From: 2-12-FULL-35-23 sp965196985
GTDB lineage: Bacteria; Pseudomonadota; Gammaproteobacteria; UBA12402
Reading direction: 5' to 3'
NCBI GenBank assembly: GCA_965196985.1
Contig: CBDALO010000161.1
Span: forward strand, 1-64,000
Length of the DNA stretch: 64,000 nucleotides
Shown here piece after piece: positions 8,899-18,586 of the stretch (within the stretch, counting starts at the first letter, position 1; each line of letters begins with the position of its first letter). Both the position numbers and the translations under genes were made by a program. A model generated the notes under the pieces. The model did not search any database, was not told the origin of the DNA, and saw only the letters and a program-made list of their open reading frames with translations.

Positions 8899-10586
8899 GG
8901 TATCAGATTAGATGGTCAGGTATTGAGCATACATACAGTATAGTATTTCACGGATTGGTAATTATGGCTTATCTTGCCATATACTCTCGCATCCAAGTCA
9001 ATAATGAAAGCAAAAGAGTGAGGCTGATCATGTCAACAACAAACAGTGCCGCTAAGTTAATGAATGCAGACGATAGAAAAGAACTTGCTTTAAAAGCATT
9101 AAAAAAAGATAAGTCAGTTTCTAAGCTGGCAGAACAAAATGATGTTAGCCGTAAGTTTGTGCATAAGCAAAAAAATAAATTGGTGAATGCAATTGATAGT
9201 GCTTTCTCAGAAACAGACGCGACTAATGATGCACATAAGGTTTTGTACTATATACCAGTAACCAAGCAGTATATTTCTCTTATGGTTGTTTGCTTACTGC
9301 TTTTTTCTCGCTGCTCATTTAGGGGTATACGTAGATTTTTAAGTGTTTGTTTAGACTATGAGATCTCTCAAGGTGGAATTCATAACATTGCAGCTGTTGC
9401 GATTCAAAGAGCGGAGAAGATTAATTCTCAGGAAGACTTAAGCCAAGCCAAACTAGTAGCTAATGATGAAAAGTTTCACCTTAATAAACCAATTCTTTCT
9501 GGAACCGATATTCGTTCTTTATATTGTTATTTGCTTCGCCTAGAAGACACACGTGATGGAGATACGTGGGCAAGAAATTTACTAGAGCTGAAGAAAAAAC
9601 ATTTTTTACCAGAGGCTGTTTATGGTGACGATGGCCGTGGTTTGTATGCTGGACATAAACTTGTAATGCCAGATGTTCCTTACCACAGAGATCATTTTCA
9701 CATCATCCATGAGTTACTTGAGGTTCGCCGTTACTTTAGAAATAGGAAAAAAAGTTCTATCACATATCTAAACCAACGAGAGAATAAGTATTACAAGGCA
9801 ATTACTAAAGGTAATGAAGCGCTACATGAAGAGCAGTTATTCATGGCGGTAAAAGAGGCAGGACAAGCTGGGCGCTTATCAAGCTCTATTGACACGTTAG
9901 TAGACTGGTTGTGTCATGATGTTTTAGTAAAAGCAGGCCCAGCACCAGAGCAACGTAGTGAGTTATATGACTTCATTGTTAATGAACTAAAAACCCTTGA
10001 GTTAATTCATCCTCATCGTATTAAATCAATTCGAGTTATGTTGGAGAATGCCAAACACTTAGCTTTATCATTTATGATGACAATTGATAATAAATTTCAG
10101 GTAATTGCTGAATCTAATAATATCTCTGTAAATACTTTGTGGAAAATAGCTGAATTACAAAGGTGTAAGGAAGGGTCAATGAAATATGCTGTTCGTGCGT
10201 TACCCTTACAAGATGAATTGGGTGATGATTTCTATGACATAGAAGAACTTGTGACTCGAGTGCTAGAGGGCACGGAACGCACAAGCTCTATGGCAGAAAA
10301 CCTGCATAGTCGTATATCTCCCTACTTATTTGTACGTAAGCAAGTAGGGAATGGATTTCTTAATTTACTACGCTTCTTTTTAAATCATGAGAAAATCGAG
10401 CGTAGCGAAAAAAGCTTTCGTCATCAGAAAACTCCAGCACATATTTTAACTGGTCAGGAGCATCCACACTGGGTAGAAATGCTGGGCTTCAAACGTTTTC
10501 AACGAGCAGCATAACGCAATCTAATTTTTAAAGAGCAGTAGTTATTATGCTTTAATTGGGTAGGTATTTCTATGCGCCCTGATACC
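8899..10586 (+). mobile_element. Unclassified DDE insertion sequence
   Basis: A 1.69-kb unit is bounded by short inverted ends GGTATCAG at 8899 and CTGATACC at 10579-10586, enclosing a single transposase-like gene. The ends are similar only over the first 8 bases and no target duplication was found, so the limits are provisional. Confidence 0.5.
9030..10514 (+). CDS. Transposase-like protein, RNase H-type, family unassigned
   Basis: This is a 494-residue protein if started at ATG 9030 (MSTTNSAAKLM), which has GAGG 7 bases upstream. The frame is open further back, but that part crosses the IS256 junction. Residues 11-50 look like a helix-turn-helix (LALKALKKDKSVSKLAEQ). Candidate catalytic acids are LVANDEKFHL, VYGDDGRGLYAG and SSMAENLHSRISP, with YHRDHFHIIHE between. 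This order matches DDE transposases with an all-helical insertion. I do not recognise the IS family. Confidence 0.6.
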   Translation: MSTTNSAAKLMNADDRKELALKALKKDKSVSKLAEQNDVSRKFVHKQKNKLVNAIDSAFSETDATNDAHKVLYYIPVTKQYISLMVVCLLLFSRCSFRGIRRFLSVCLDYEISQGGIHNIAAVAIQRAEKINSQEDLSQAKLVANDEKFHLNKPILSGTDIRSLYCYLLRLEDTRDGDTWARNLLELKKKHFLPEAVYGDDGRGLYAGHKLVMPDVPYHRDHFHIIHELLEVRRYFRNRKKSSITYLNQRENKYYKAITKGNEALHEEQLFMAVKEAGQAGRLSSSIDTLVDWLCHDVLVKAGPAPEQRSELYDFIVNELKTLELIHPHRIKSIRVMLENAKHLALSFMMTIDNKFQVIAESNNISVNTLWKIAELQRCKEGSMKYAVRALPLQDELGDDFYDIEELVTRVLEGTERTSSMAENLHSRISPYLFVRKQVGNGFLNLLRFFLNHEKIERSEKSFRHQKTPAHILTGQEHPHWVEMLGFKRFQRAA

Positions 10587-10647
10587 TAAAATACACCGTA
10601 ATTGAACCAAGCCTAAAATATTTTACAAAAAGACTGGGTTTACACCT

Positions 10648-10887
10648 GTGAGCGTGGATAAGCCAAAATCAAATTTAGGACAACTTAGAATAAAACATGA
10701 TGAGCTTGCTACAAATCTTAACCTTCCTGTATATGACGCAGGTAAATTTATGTCTAACAGTTCAGCGTCTTTTTTTACGAATGCTTCTACTGCTAAAGTT
10801 GATACCTGTTGCGAACCAAGAGATGCTGTAGATGATTGTGAAGGATATGGGTCGGTTTTTAATAGTATTACAGATGCAGGATTGTAA
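10648..10887 (+). CDS. Hypothetical protein, 79 residues
   Basis: The frame opens at GTG 10648 and ends 10887. It is polar, Ser/Asn/Asp-rich, with two cysteines (DTCCEPRDAVDDCEG) and no recognisable domain. It lies between two mobile elements and is followed at once by a terminator-like hairpin, which supports it being a real 3' end. It may be the tail of a longer gene whose 5' part was lost when the upstream element inserted. Confidence 0.4.
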   Translation: MSVDKPKSNLGQLRIKHDELATNLNLPVYDAGKFMSNSSASFFTNASTAKVDTCCEPRDAVDDCEGYGSVFNSITDAGL

Positions 10888-10926
10888 GAGCCTACCTGGA
10901 AAAGAGAAGGCTCTCTTGGGTTTTAT
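10886..10926 (+). terminator. Terminator-like hairpin after the 79-residue gene
   Basis: AGAGCCT ... AGGCTCT pair around a 14-base loop directly after the stop codon, followed by CTTGGGTTTTA. The T-run is short. Confidence 0.4.
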
Positions 10927-10982
10927 TATATAGTTCCGGTGAGTTGGTGTGACAGCCTTTTAACTTAAAACTACTCTAGTTG

Positions 10983-11039
10983 CTTCTAAAATCCAAGCAA
11001 CTGGAGAGCCAACGCGCGAGGCAGGAAAGCCGAGCAAGC
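10983..11039. repeat. 57-bp direct repeat, left copy, abutting IS66
   Basis: A perfect 57-base sequence (starts CTTCTAAAATCC, ends GCCGAGCAAGC) touches the left end of the IS66-type copy B. It recurs at 13578-13634 touching the right end. It has exactly the arrangement of a target-site duplication. Confidence 0.92.
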
Positions 11040-11082
11040 GTAAGCGATCCACGGGCGTCCTTGCTTCCGTAGCTAACACGTG

Positions 11083-12612
11083 CTAGGTGCTATCCGGCGG
11101 CACATTCCATGGCAGCAGTGCCTCAATATCTTCTAATGTTTTGCAATGTTGTAGGCGCTCATAAAGATAGGTGAAGTATCGACAGACATTGTGATGATGC
11201 AGTTCAGCAGTTAGAGCTAGACTTGCATGCATTGCTAGTGCGTTAGCGCCTGGCATTGTGTCGCAAAATAGAAAGTTCTTCCTTGCAAGCACTAAGAGCT
11301 TAATGTCTCTCTCTGTGTGATTGTTATCAATCTCACATCTACCATCATCAAGAAACCGAGTCATGTTTTCCCAATGCTTGATGACATATTCCATTGCCCT
11401 GCCAAGATGAGATTGTGGTAGAACCTTTGGATAATACTCCTCTAGCCACTCCTTGTACTCATCCATAATCGGTTTTGATTCTTTCTGCCGAAGCGCAAGG
11501 CGTTGCTCAGGCGACATCTCTTCTTCTTTCGCCTTTCTTTCAATCCGGTAGAGTTTTTTATAGACCCGCATAGCATGAGCGGCTAACCCATTCTTTTTGG
11601 TCGCCTTGGTGATCTCTTCAAATTTCCTGCGGGCATGAAGGTTGCACGCAATGATCGTAACGCCGGTATTTTCTAATTGGTCGAATATAGGGCTTGCATC
11701 AGTATGAAGCTTGCCAGTCCACCCTTGAAACCATTCTACTAGAAACTCACTGTGGTCACTTGGCGTATAGGCAAACAGGATAACCTCACGACCAGGAGCA
11801 CCACCTCGCATGCAATGAATCAGTGACTTAGTTTGTGGCCGTCGACCAGGCTCTTTTAAGACTTGTAATTTAGTCGCGTCACAACTTGCTATTTCATAAT
11901 CCAGCAGCTCATCCTTCAATAGATTATAAATCGGCTGTAAAGGTTTAGTCAGCTCAATAAACCAACGTGACATAGTTTGCCTGGATAGATTGACGCCGTA
12001 TTGTGAGCGTAGTTGTTTTTCTAAATGATAAAAGGGTTGTCTATCCCTGATTTTACTAGACACTAAATGCGCTAGTAATGATTCAGACGCCTCGGCCTTA
12101 GGTAGGATATGTAAAGGCTTAGGTGCAACCGTAACACCACCTTGCTCGCAATCACAGCCTAGTTTTTCACGGCGCTCTTCAATCATTTCAAAGACAGCTG
12201 GTTTGTAGTTCAGTATTTTTTTAGTCTCAAAACCCATTGGGCATTTTTCTTTACCGCAAGGACAAATACGCTGGTCATCAGGTACTGGAATGATTCTCAC
12301 CGTCACAGGTAATTCATTCTTGACCTTCTTCTTACGTTTGTGAGAAGAGACAACAACTGCTTCATCATCTTCTTGATCCTCCGGTGTTGAGAGATCACCG
12401 AAGAGTGGCAACTGATCTTCTATGTAGCGCTCAGATTTACTACCAAAATGCTGTCGTTGGAGCTTAGCAAATTGTATCTTCAAATGATCATAAGCCTCGG
12501 CATACTGTTCAACACGAGCATGTTCTATTTCAAGCTTATGACAAAGCTTTTCATTTATTCCGACTTGTTGATAGAAAAGCTCACTAGGGACTGTTTGCAT
12601 TGCGTTTCTCAT
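11083..12612 (-). CDS. tnpC: IS66 transposase TnpC
   Basis: A 509-residue IS66 DDE transposase. Order of parts: N-terminal coiled coil with the LQRQHFGSKSERY leucine-zipper/TnpC motif, zinc-binding CPCGKEKCPMG region, core acids SCDATKLQV and HTDASPIF, long insertion, then EIDNNHTERDIKLLVLARKNFLF with the catalytic glutamate, and the C-terminal IS66 helix pair. It is separated from tnpB by about 230 bases, an unusually long gap for IS66, containing a TTGACA box. The gene is intact. Confidence 0.95.
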   Translation of the reverse strand: MRNAMQTVPSELFYQQVGINEKLCHKLEIEHARVEQYAEAYDHLKIQFAKLQRQHFGSKSERYIEDQLPLFGDLSTPEDQEDDEAVVVSSHKRKKKVKNELPVTVRIIPVPDDQRICPCGKEKCPMGFETKKILNYKPAVFEMIEERREKLGCDCEQGGVTVAPKPLHILPKAEASESLLAHLVSSKIRDRQPFYHLEKQLRSQYGVNLSRQTMSRWFIELTKPLQPIYNLLKDELLDYEIASCDATKLQVLKEPGRRPQTKSLIHCMRGGAPGREVILFAYTPSDHSEFLVEWFQGWTGKLHTDASPIFDQLENTGVTIIACNLHARRKFEEITKATKKNGLAAHAMRVYKKLYRIERKAKEEEMSPEQRLALRQKESKPIMDEYKEWLEEYYPKVLPQSHLGRAMEYVIKHWENMTRFLDDGRCEIDNNHTERDIKLLVLARKNFLFCDTMPGANALAMHASLALTAELHHHNVCRYFTYLYERLQHCKTLEDIEALLPWNVPPDST

Positions 12613-12840
12613 TCAAGTAACTACTGCAAAGTGTACCATGACATTTTAAGTGCAATATTTTCTTCCTCAGGCGCTTGGTTAGCGCATATTACTTTTTTGG
12701 GGTAGCTGGTCATTGTGATGTTTTCTTTTCAACTCCTAGCGGATCTCACAAAGCCTGGGCTAAGGATATAAAACAAGCATTAAAATCACGTGTAAAATCA
12801 AAAAACACAGAAAAAACCTGTCAAGACTTTTTTTGCCATT

Positions 12841-13191
12841 TTAGTAAAAAAACTCGGGAGAGACTTTGGGTAATGACTTTTGCTTCATCCAGTTTAAACC
12901 TGACAATAACCAGCTTAACTGATCTTGGGTCAACTCGATAGTCTCATCTGCTTCGCTAGGGAACTTCAGCTTACCTTTTTCTAATCGTTTGTAGCAAAGC
13001 CAAAAACCATTTTGGTCGTACCAAAGTAATTTTATTTTATCGCGCTGCCTGTTACGAAAAAGAAATAGCTGGCCTGAGCTTGGGGTCATTGAGAGATGAT
13101 CGGCAATCAGCATTACTAGGCCATCAATCTGTTTTCTAAAGTCCACAGGGGTACGATAAAACCAGATCGGTGTTTTCCAGTTCTGAAACAT
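12841..13191 (-). CDS. tnpB: IS66 accessory protein TnpB
   Basis: A 116-residue Orf2 protein with the conserved TPVDFRKQIDGL and WYDQNGFWLCYKRLEKG segments. Its ATG overlaps the tnpA stop (TAATG), so it is translationally coupled. This copy has the native C-terminus (KVSPEFFY), unlike the truncated one at 4703. Confidence 0.93.
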   Translation of the reverse strand: MFQNWKTPIWFYRTPVDFRKQIDGLVMLIADHLSMTPSSGQLFLFRNRQRDKIKLLWYDQNGFWLCYKRLEKGKLKFPSEADETIELTQDQLSWLLSGLNWMKQKSLPKVSPEFFY

Positions 13192-13490
13192 TAGCAAAGC
13201 CTCTGAATCAAAGACGCTAAGCTATCCTGGTCATAAAAGCTAATCTGTATGTGTGAGTTGACCTGCATGACAGCCACTGGTTGTGCTGGCTGCTCAGACA
13301 CGCAAACAACCTTTGCTAGCGTTTTTTGCTGTTCTCTTCTCAAACGATAGAGAAACTGCGTGTAAGGTACGTTATTCTCTCGGCAGTATTTCGCTTTGGT
13401 TAACTTGCTTTGCTTAAAGTCGGAAAGGTGTTTTTCCCAATAAGCATCTGTGTAAGTAGCATTTTCATTTTCAGGATTTGTTGCTGACAT
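13191..13490 (-). CDS. tnpA: IS66 accessory protein TnpA
   Basis: Identical in sequence to the 99-residue protein at 4404. It is first in the tnpA-tnpB-tnpC order reading from the 13577 end. A GGAGC ribosome site lies 6-7 bases before the start. Confidence 0.93.
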   Translation of the reverse strand: MSATNPENENATYTDAYWEKHLSDFKQSKLTKAKYCRENNVPYTQFLYRLRREQQKTLAKVVCVSEQPAQPVAVMQVNSHIQISFYDQDSLASLIQRLC

Positions 13491-13577
13491 ACCGTAAGCT
13501 CCTTGTTACTATTTGCGGGAGCATACAGTCACATGAATTTAACTAGTTGACTAGGGTGTACTTGCTGGATCGCTTAC

Positions 13578-13634
13578 CTTCTAAAATCCAAGCAACTGGA
13601 GAGCCAACGCGCGAGGCAGGAAAGCCGAGCAAGC
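13578..13634. repeat. 57-bp direct repeat, right copy
   Basis: Perfect match to 10983-11039. With the IS66 removed and one copy kept, the site reads ...AGTTGCTT-loop-AAGCAACT GGAGAGCC..., so the left edge of the duplication falls in the arm of a natural hairpin. Confidence 0.92.
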
Positions 13635-13850
13635 CCTACAACTCATTGCTAGTTTCTAAAAATGCATTATGAAGATTATTTCCTAGCTGAGAATATTTTT
13701 AATTTTAAAAATAGTTGCTGTAGATTTACTTTAGATGAGCGGGTATTTTTTTAGAATTATAAACTTTTGACAGTTTATGAGCACAGGGAAAATTATTTTG
13801 AATAATTTAGATTTGTCATAAACACTTGCCAACTGCTAGTTGCAAAAAAG
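13635..13850. other. AT-rich stretch without a gene
   Basis: About 216 bases between the IS66 duplication and an IS6 end. No open frame, RNA gene or clear hairpin is seen. It is probably a remnant of pre-insertion DNA. Confidence 0.6.
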
Positions 13851-13923
13851 GGTTCTGTCGCAAATTAATGGTTATTTGATATAATACCGACCAAATTTAG
13901 CATTGAATAATAATGGAGTTATT

Positions 13924-14206
13924 ATGGCGATTAGTTTTAAAGGAAGACATTTCCCCAAAGAGATTATTTTAACAGCAGTACGCTGGAAGCTTGCGTACCC
14001 ATTAAGTTACCGAAATATTGAAGAGCTCATGGAAGAACGTGGTGTTAGCGTTGATCACTCTACAGTACAAAAATGGGTGGTTCGCTATGCGCCCCAGCTT
14101 GAGCAAGAGTTTCGTAAAAGCAAGCGCAAACTTGCTGATAGTTGGAAGATGGATGAGACTTATATTAAGGTCAATGGCAAGCAAGTTTATCTTTATCGTG
14201 CAGTTG
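13924..14206 (+). pseudogene. IS6 transposase, 5' part
   Basis: Start ATG 13924 (MAISFKGRHFPKEI) has GGAG 7 bases upstream. It carries the N-terminal helix-turn-helix (SYRNIEELMEERGVSVDHSTVQKW) and the first catalytic residue in MDETYIKVNGK. It is interrupted after YLYRAV by IS21 with a 6-bp duplication cagttg. The 3' part resumes at 18062. Confidence 0.9.
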
Positions 14207-14268
14207 TGTTAGATGTCAACTAGCTTTGCGGTAAGCGCCAACTAGGATTGCAGATTTAGGGCAAAAAA

Positions 14269-15024
14269 TTATTTTTTCTTATTCTTGTCATGTTCTTTAG
14301 TGCGATAGCTTTTTCCAGTAATATTAATTACTGTAGCATGATGTACTAGTCTATCAATAGCAGCTACAGCCATACTATTCTCAGGAAAGATACTATCCCA
14401 TTTACTAAAAGGTTGATTAGCTGTGATAATAAGGCTGCCAGTTTCATAGCGCTGACATATGAGCTCAAAAAGAACACTTGTTTCATGCTCATCTTTTTTA
14501 ACGTAACCAATGTCATCTAAAATGAGTAGCGGTATTTTATCGAGTTTAGCGAGCAACTCTTTTAATCGATATTGCTGTTTAGCTTGCTGCAAGGTTTGGA
14601 CTAGATGGGAGGTCTGCTGACACTTAACTCGACTACCTCGCTCAATTTGCCGGTAAGCAATAGCTGCTGCTAGGTGCGTTTTGCCAACACCACTTGGCCC
14701 AAAGATGATTAGGTTGTTCCCATCCTTGATCCAGGTATCACTTTCAGCCAAGGCGTTAATTTGTGCGGGGTTAATCGACTCATTAGCATCAAATTTAAAG
14801 GAGCTCAGTGTTTTACCTTTAGGCAAACCCGATTCACTAATTCTTCTGGCTAATCTTGTCGTTTGTCGTTTTTGTATTTCCATATCGCATAGCCTAGAAA
14901 GATATTGACTGTATGTCCAGCCCTCTTCTTTTGCGGTTAGCCCCAAGTCTTCCCAGTGTATTTTAAATGTTGAAAGCTTGAGATCTTTCAATTGTAATGG
15001 TAATACCGCTTCATACTGTTCCAT
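14269..15024 (-). CDS. istB: IS21 helper ATPase IstB
   Basis: A DnaA/DnaC-like AAA+ protein of 251 residues when started at MEQYEAVLPLQL (15024). The frame is open slightly further back. Walker A is FGPSGVGKTH, Walker B is LLILDDIGY, followed by sensor-type TANQPF. It overlaps the istA stop by about 14 bases, the usual coupled order. IstB remodels target DNA and activates IstA. The gene is intact, although its istA partner is split. Confidence 0.94.
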   Translation of the reverse strand: MEQYEAVLPLQLKDLKLSTFKIHWEDLGLTAKEEGWTYSQYLSRLCDMEIQKRQTTRLARRISESGLPKGKTLSSFKFDANESINPAQINALAESDTWIKDGNNLIIFGPSGVGKTHLAAAIAYRQIERGSRVKCQQTSHLVQTLQQAKQQYRLKELLAKLDKIPLLILDDIGYVKKDEHETSVLFELICQRYETGSLIITANQPFSKWDSIFPENSMAVAAIDRLVHHATVINITGKSYRTKEHDKNKKK

Positions 15025-15998
15025 AAGTTTTTTCTCCAAGTTGGTTGTTGTTAGTAGGGATACATTCATCATAATCAGTTAACAAATGTTGTTGGCAATG
15101 AATGTTCGGTAATTTTTGATGGCCTGAATTAAACTTTTTCTCAATAGCATTAATATCAAAGGGCATGTTTAACTCAATTAGCCTAGAAACATAGACACCT
15201 AGCTGATATTCACAGTGATAGTCAGCGGCTAGTTTTAATAACCGTAGCATCAGCTTAGGCGATACCTTATGATCTTCAGTAGCATCTAAATGCTCCCAGG
15301 TAGCCTGATAGGTTTCCGTTGGAAGAATCTCATCACGGTACTGGCAAAAACGAAAGGCATTAGGCTTTTTAATTAAGGCATGAATAATATGCCGATAATT
15401 AATTGAGTAGCGCGTATTTACTTTATTCCGATACTTTCTTTCTAGTTCGAGCACAAGATTACTGCCTAGGTATCCCTTAATGAGGTGTTGATAGATATGA
15501 AGCGTAATGGTATGCCCAACTAATTGGCTAGGTACGCTGTAAGTGATACCTTTAATGATAATAATTGATAGACCAGAAACTTTAGTTGACGCCAAATCAT
15601 AATCCATCGCTTTATTTTCTGGCAACGGTTGCAAAGCGTCTTTCTCCATCTGTAGGTTTTTGCTATTACGCTTATTACTATTGAGCATAATTCCCTGAAG
15701 CCATTCCTCATATTCCGCAACTGAATTAAAGTTATTGCTGCCACGAAGGATCAATTCTTGAGCTACGCGGTTTTTAAAGTGCCCATGTGCTGACTCAACT
15801 GAGCCATTCTCATGGCTGCGCCCCTTATTATTTCTAGTTGGCGTCATATTATAATGACCACACAGATCCTCATAACGCTGCGTCAAGTCAGCAATAGCAT
15901 CCGAGGATAGATTTTTAAATGCCGCAGCCAAGCTATCTGTTCGATGCTCATGGGTCGACCCACCAATGGCCAACAACGCCTCTTGCAAACCTTCCGAT
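15011..15998 (-). pseudogene. istA: IS21 transposase IstA, 3' part
   Basis: C-terminal part of IstA after the ISKra4 insertion. It includes the second catalytic aspartate (STHEHRTDSLAAAF), the glutamate (GRSHENGSVESAHGHFK) and the C-terminal beta-barrel region. Joining to 17386-17959 restores ...FQALSEGLQEALLAIGG... in frame. Confidence 0.9.
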
Positions 15999-17385
15999 GG
16001 GTGCTGCCTTTATATAATGTAGAAAATATAGCATAATATACACTTTAACTTGATTACGGATGGTGTTTGGATGTTAACTAGAATTCTCTCTGATGAAAAT
16101 AATGAATTAACTATTGAGCTCAAGCTTCCACTAAAAGGATCCATGCTTGAATGTGAGGATGCAATTCTTGACGGCCTTAATGAGGTTGGAACATTAGCCA
16201 CTGAAAAAGCTTTAAGTAAGTTTGATGCAGATGGCTCTCCTATCCATGTTGGAAAAATAAAGCTAACAGCACGAAGTAGAGATGAAGCAAATTACCAAAC
16301 GCCTTATGGAGTTGCTCGAGTTAAGCGTTATGTTTATCAAACCTCTAAAGGCGGGAAGATCTTTTGTCCTTTAGAAGATAAGGCTAGAATTATCCAAGGA
16401 TCAACACCGCGATTTGCAAAAATAATCTCACATAAATACTCAAACTTACCTGCTCCTAGTGTTATTGATGATCTCAAGGTCAATCATAACCGTAAAATCT
16501 CACATTCATACTTGCAACGGGCAACTGATTTTGTTGGCGGTATTGCACAAGCCAAAGAGGCTGAGTGGGAATATGAAGAGCCAAAGCTTGATGCAGGCAT
16601 TGAGATGCTAAGTATTAGCTTAGATGGTGCATATGTTCTCACCGTTGATGATGGTTATAGAGAGAGCATGGTTGGAACTATTTCCATGTATGATAAGCAT
16701 GGTGCACGCCTGCACACAACCTACGTTGCAGCATCACCAGAATATGGAAAAGATGAATTCTTTAATAGGCTTGAAAAGGAAATAAAGCTGAAAAAGAAAT
16801 ATTACCCTGATGCTAAAACAATTGGCGTTGCTGATGGAGCAAAAAATAATTGGCCATTTCTAAAAAAACATACTGATACGCAAATTTTAGATTTTTGGCA
16901 TGCAACTGAATATCTCGGCGAAGCATCAAAGGCAGTATTTACCAAAAAATCTGAAAGAGATGAGCGTGATGTTTGGCTCGAAGAGAGATGTCATGACTTA
17001 AAGCACAAGAAAGGTGCGGCAGGTAGAATACTTGCTGAGCTTAAAGAGCATCTAAATAAAAAACTGAATAAATCGCTTAGAGAAAAGCTAGAAGGAACAA
17101 TTACGTATTTTGAAAATAATATTAAAGAAAAGCGAATGTCGTATCATAATTTGATTAAGCAGAATGCACCAATTGGCTCTGGCGTCACTGAAGCAGCATG
17201 TAAAACAATTGTTAAACAAAGATTAGGGGGATCAGGAATGCGCTGGAAAGACAAGGGAATGAAAATCGTTTTATGCTTGAGAACACTAGTAAAGACTAAA
17301 GGCAGATGGGATCAGTTTTGGGAGAAGGTCAATGATTTTGGCGTGCCAGCAGCAATATAGCCTACATTATATAGAGGAAGCACCC
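15999..17385 (+). mobile_element. ISKra4-like element, copy 2
   Basis: The element is 1387 bp, inserted in istA. The flanking octamers cttccgat and gttccgat differ at one base, so the 8-bp duplication has drifted or been repaired. Transposase orientation is opposite to istA. Confidence 0.92.
16050..17360 (+). CDS. ISKra4-family transposase, copy 2
   Basis: 436 residues, one substitution near the N-terminus (MLTRILS for MLARILS) relative to the copy at 6310, otherwise the same catalytic segments. It starts at TTG 16050, with the internal ATG at 16071 as alternative. Confidence 0.9.
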   Translation: MITDGVWMLTRILSDENNELTIELKLPLKGSMLECEDAILDGLNEVGTLATEKALSKFDADGSPIHVGKIKLTARSRDEANYQTPYGVARVKRYVYQTSKGGKIFCPLEDKARIIQGSTPRFAKIISHKYSNLPAPSVIDDLKVNHNRKISHSYLQRATDFVGGIAQAKEAEWEYEEPKLDAGIEMLSISLDGAYVLTVDDGYRESMVGTISMYDKHGARLHTTYVAASPEYGKDEFFNRLEKEIKLKKKYYPDAKTIGVADGAKNNWPFLKKHTDTQILDFWHATEYLGEASKAVFTKKSERDERDVWLEERCHDLKHKKGAAGRILAELKEHLNKKLNKSLREKLEGTITYFENNIKEKRMSYHNLIKQNAPIGSGVTEAACKTIVKQRLGGSGMRWKDKGMKIVLCLRTLVKTKGRWDQFWEKVNDFGVPAAI

Positions 17386-17959
17386 GTTCCGATAAAGCCT
17401 GAAAACTTTCACCTGATTGAATGACCTTGATGTAACTCCATTTGCTGTAGACTAATCTAAAGTGGTACAACATGTGCTTAAAGGGCTTGCCTTTTATAAG
17501 AATCTCAGAACGATCCATATGAGTAAAATCAGACAGTGACTGCCTACCTGGCTCATGAACCTGCGGAAACTTCACTTCCTTACTTTTGCCATGCTGAGCT
17601 TTCCAAAGGGACACCCGCCTTTGTAGTGTTCGCAGAATTGATTCATTATAGAGCGGGTTTCCAGAGCTATCCTGATACTGGCGTTGCAAATAGATAAAAA
17701 GTGTTTGAGGTTGTAGATCTGGGTTGTTTCTCAGCATCGGCTCTAAATCATCCTCCCAAACAGCGTCAATAGGGCTGACACGGGTCTTATAATCACGCGG
17801 CCTCTTTGGCTGCTGGGTGTGGTGTTTACCAACCTCGATGGTGTGGCCACTGCGAGAACTCATGCCAACTTTAGCTGCACAGGCCTCTTGAGTTAGGCCT
17901 TTATTTCGATATTTCATGTATAGCTCCGCTTGTTGTTTAGTAATGTGCTTTCCAGCCAT
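17386..17959 (-). pseudogene. istA: IS21 transposase IstA, 5' part
   Basis: N-terminal 190 residues: helix-turn-helix, then the first catalytic aspartate in DFTHMDRSEILIKGK. A stop-free version of the codon mutated in the 5125 copy is present here (HEPGRQSLSDF). ISKra4 interrupts it after FQALSE. Confidence 0.9.
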
Positions 17960-18061
17960 AATCTGATCATCCTCAGTGAGTTATTATGGCGCGTATATTA
18001 CCTACTTCTTGCAAAGCTAGTTGGCGTACTTCGCAGAGCTAATTCTCGTCTAACACAGTTG

Positions 18062-18471
18062 ATAAGTACGGTAACACCGTTGATTTTATGCTGTCAGAGA
18101 AGCGTGATCGTAAGGCAGTTCTAGCTTTTTTTAATAAAGCGATTGGATCAAGCGGGTTACCCAAAAAGGTTAACATTGATAAAAGTGGTGCAAATACAGC
18201 AGCGTTGGAAAGACTCAACACCTTATTATTTTTATCTGGATTCTGGTTTGCGATGGTCGAGGTTAGGCGCATTAAATACCTCAATAATTTGGTCGAGCAA
18301 GACCATCGATCGATAAAGCGTATCACGAAATATACACTGGGTTTTAAAAAGTTCAATTCAGCTAAGGCAACAATAGCTGGTATTGAGTTATGCCATATGT
18401 TAAAAAAAGGGCAGATGCGAGGCAATAGCATGATGCCAGCCTGGCAGCAGTTCTACACGCTCGCAGACTAG
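18062..18471 (+). pseudogene. IS6 transposase, 3' part
   Basis: Continuation of the gene begun at 13924: KYGNTVDFMLSEKRDRKAV, second catalytic D in KVNIDKSGAN, catalytic E in NLVEQDHRSIKR, ending PAWQQFYTLAD. Without IS21 the protein would be a normal-length IS6 (IS26-like) transposase. Confidence 0.9.
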
Positions 18472-18499
18472 TTGCGCCCAAAAATAGGCTACCTCATCT
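18471..18499. repeat. 29-bp direct repeat, left copy, abutting IS66
   Basis: GTTGCGCCCAAAAATAGG...CATCT touches the left end of the IS66 at 18500 and recurs at 22578-22606 touching its right end. The uninterrupted sequence is present once in the other IS6 copy (complement near 56284-56322), which proves that the insertion created the duplication. Confidence 0.93.
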
Positions 18500-18586
18500 G
18501 TAAGCGATCCAGCAAGTACACCCTAGTCAATTAGTTAAATTCATGTGACTGTATGCTCCCGCAAATAGTAACAAGGAGCTTACGGT

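Larger units (their letters stand above)
11040..13577 (-). mobile_element. IS66-type element A, complete copy
   Basis: A 2538-bp element with inverted ends GTAAGCGATCCA / TGGATCGCTTAC and genes tnpA, tnpB and tnpC on the minus strand. It is flanked by 57-bp direct repeats instead of the usual 8-bp duplication. Confidence 0.93.
14207..18055 (-). mobile_element. IS21-family element, complete but split by ISKra4
   Basis: Ends TGTTAGATG at 14207 and CGTCTAACA at 18047-18055 are flanked by the 6-bp duplication cagttg (14201-14206, 18056-18061). It carries istA and istB on the minus strand. Multiple longer terminal similarities (AACTAGCTTTGCG / AATTAGCTCTGCG) are typical of IS21 ends. Confidence 0.93.

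Noticed and set aside
12675..12941. 88-residue frame between IS66 tnpB and tnpC (also seen at 19136-19402)
   Set aside because: It is antisense to the end of tnpB and the non-coding gap; no function or ribosome site is evident.
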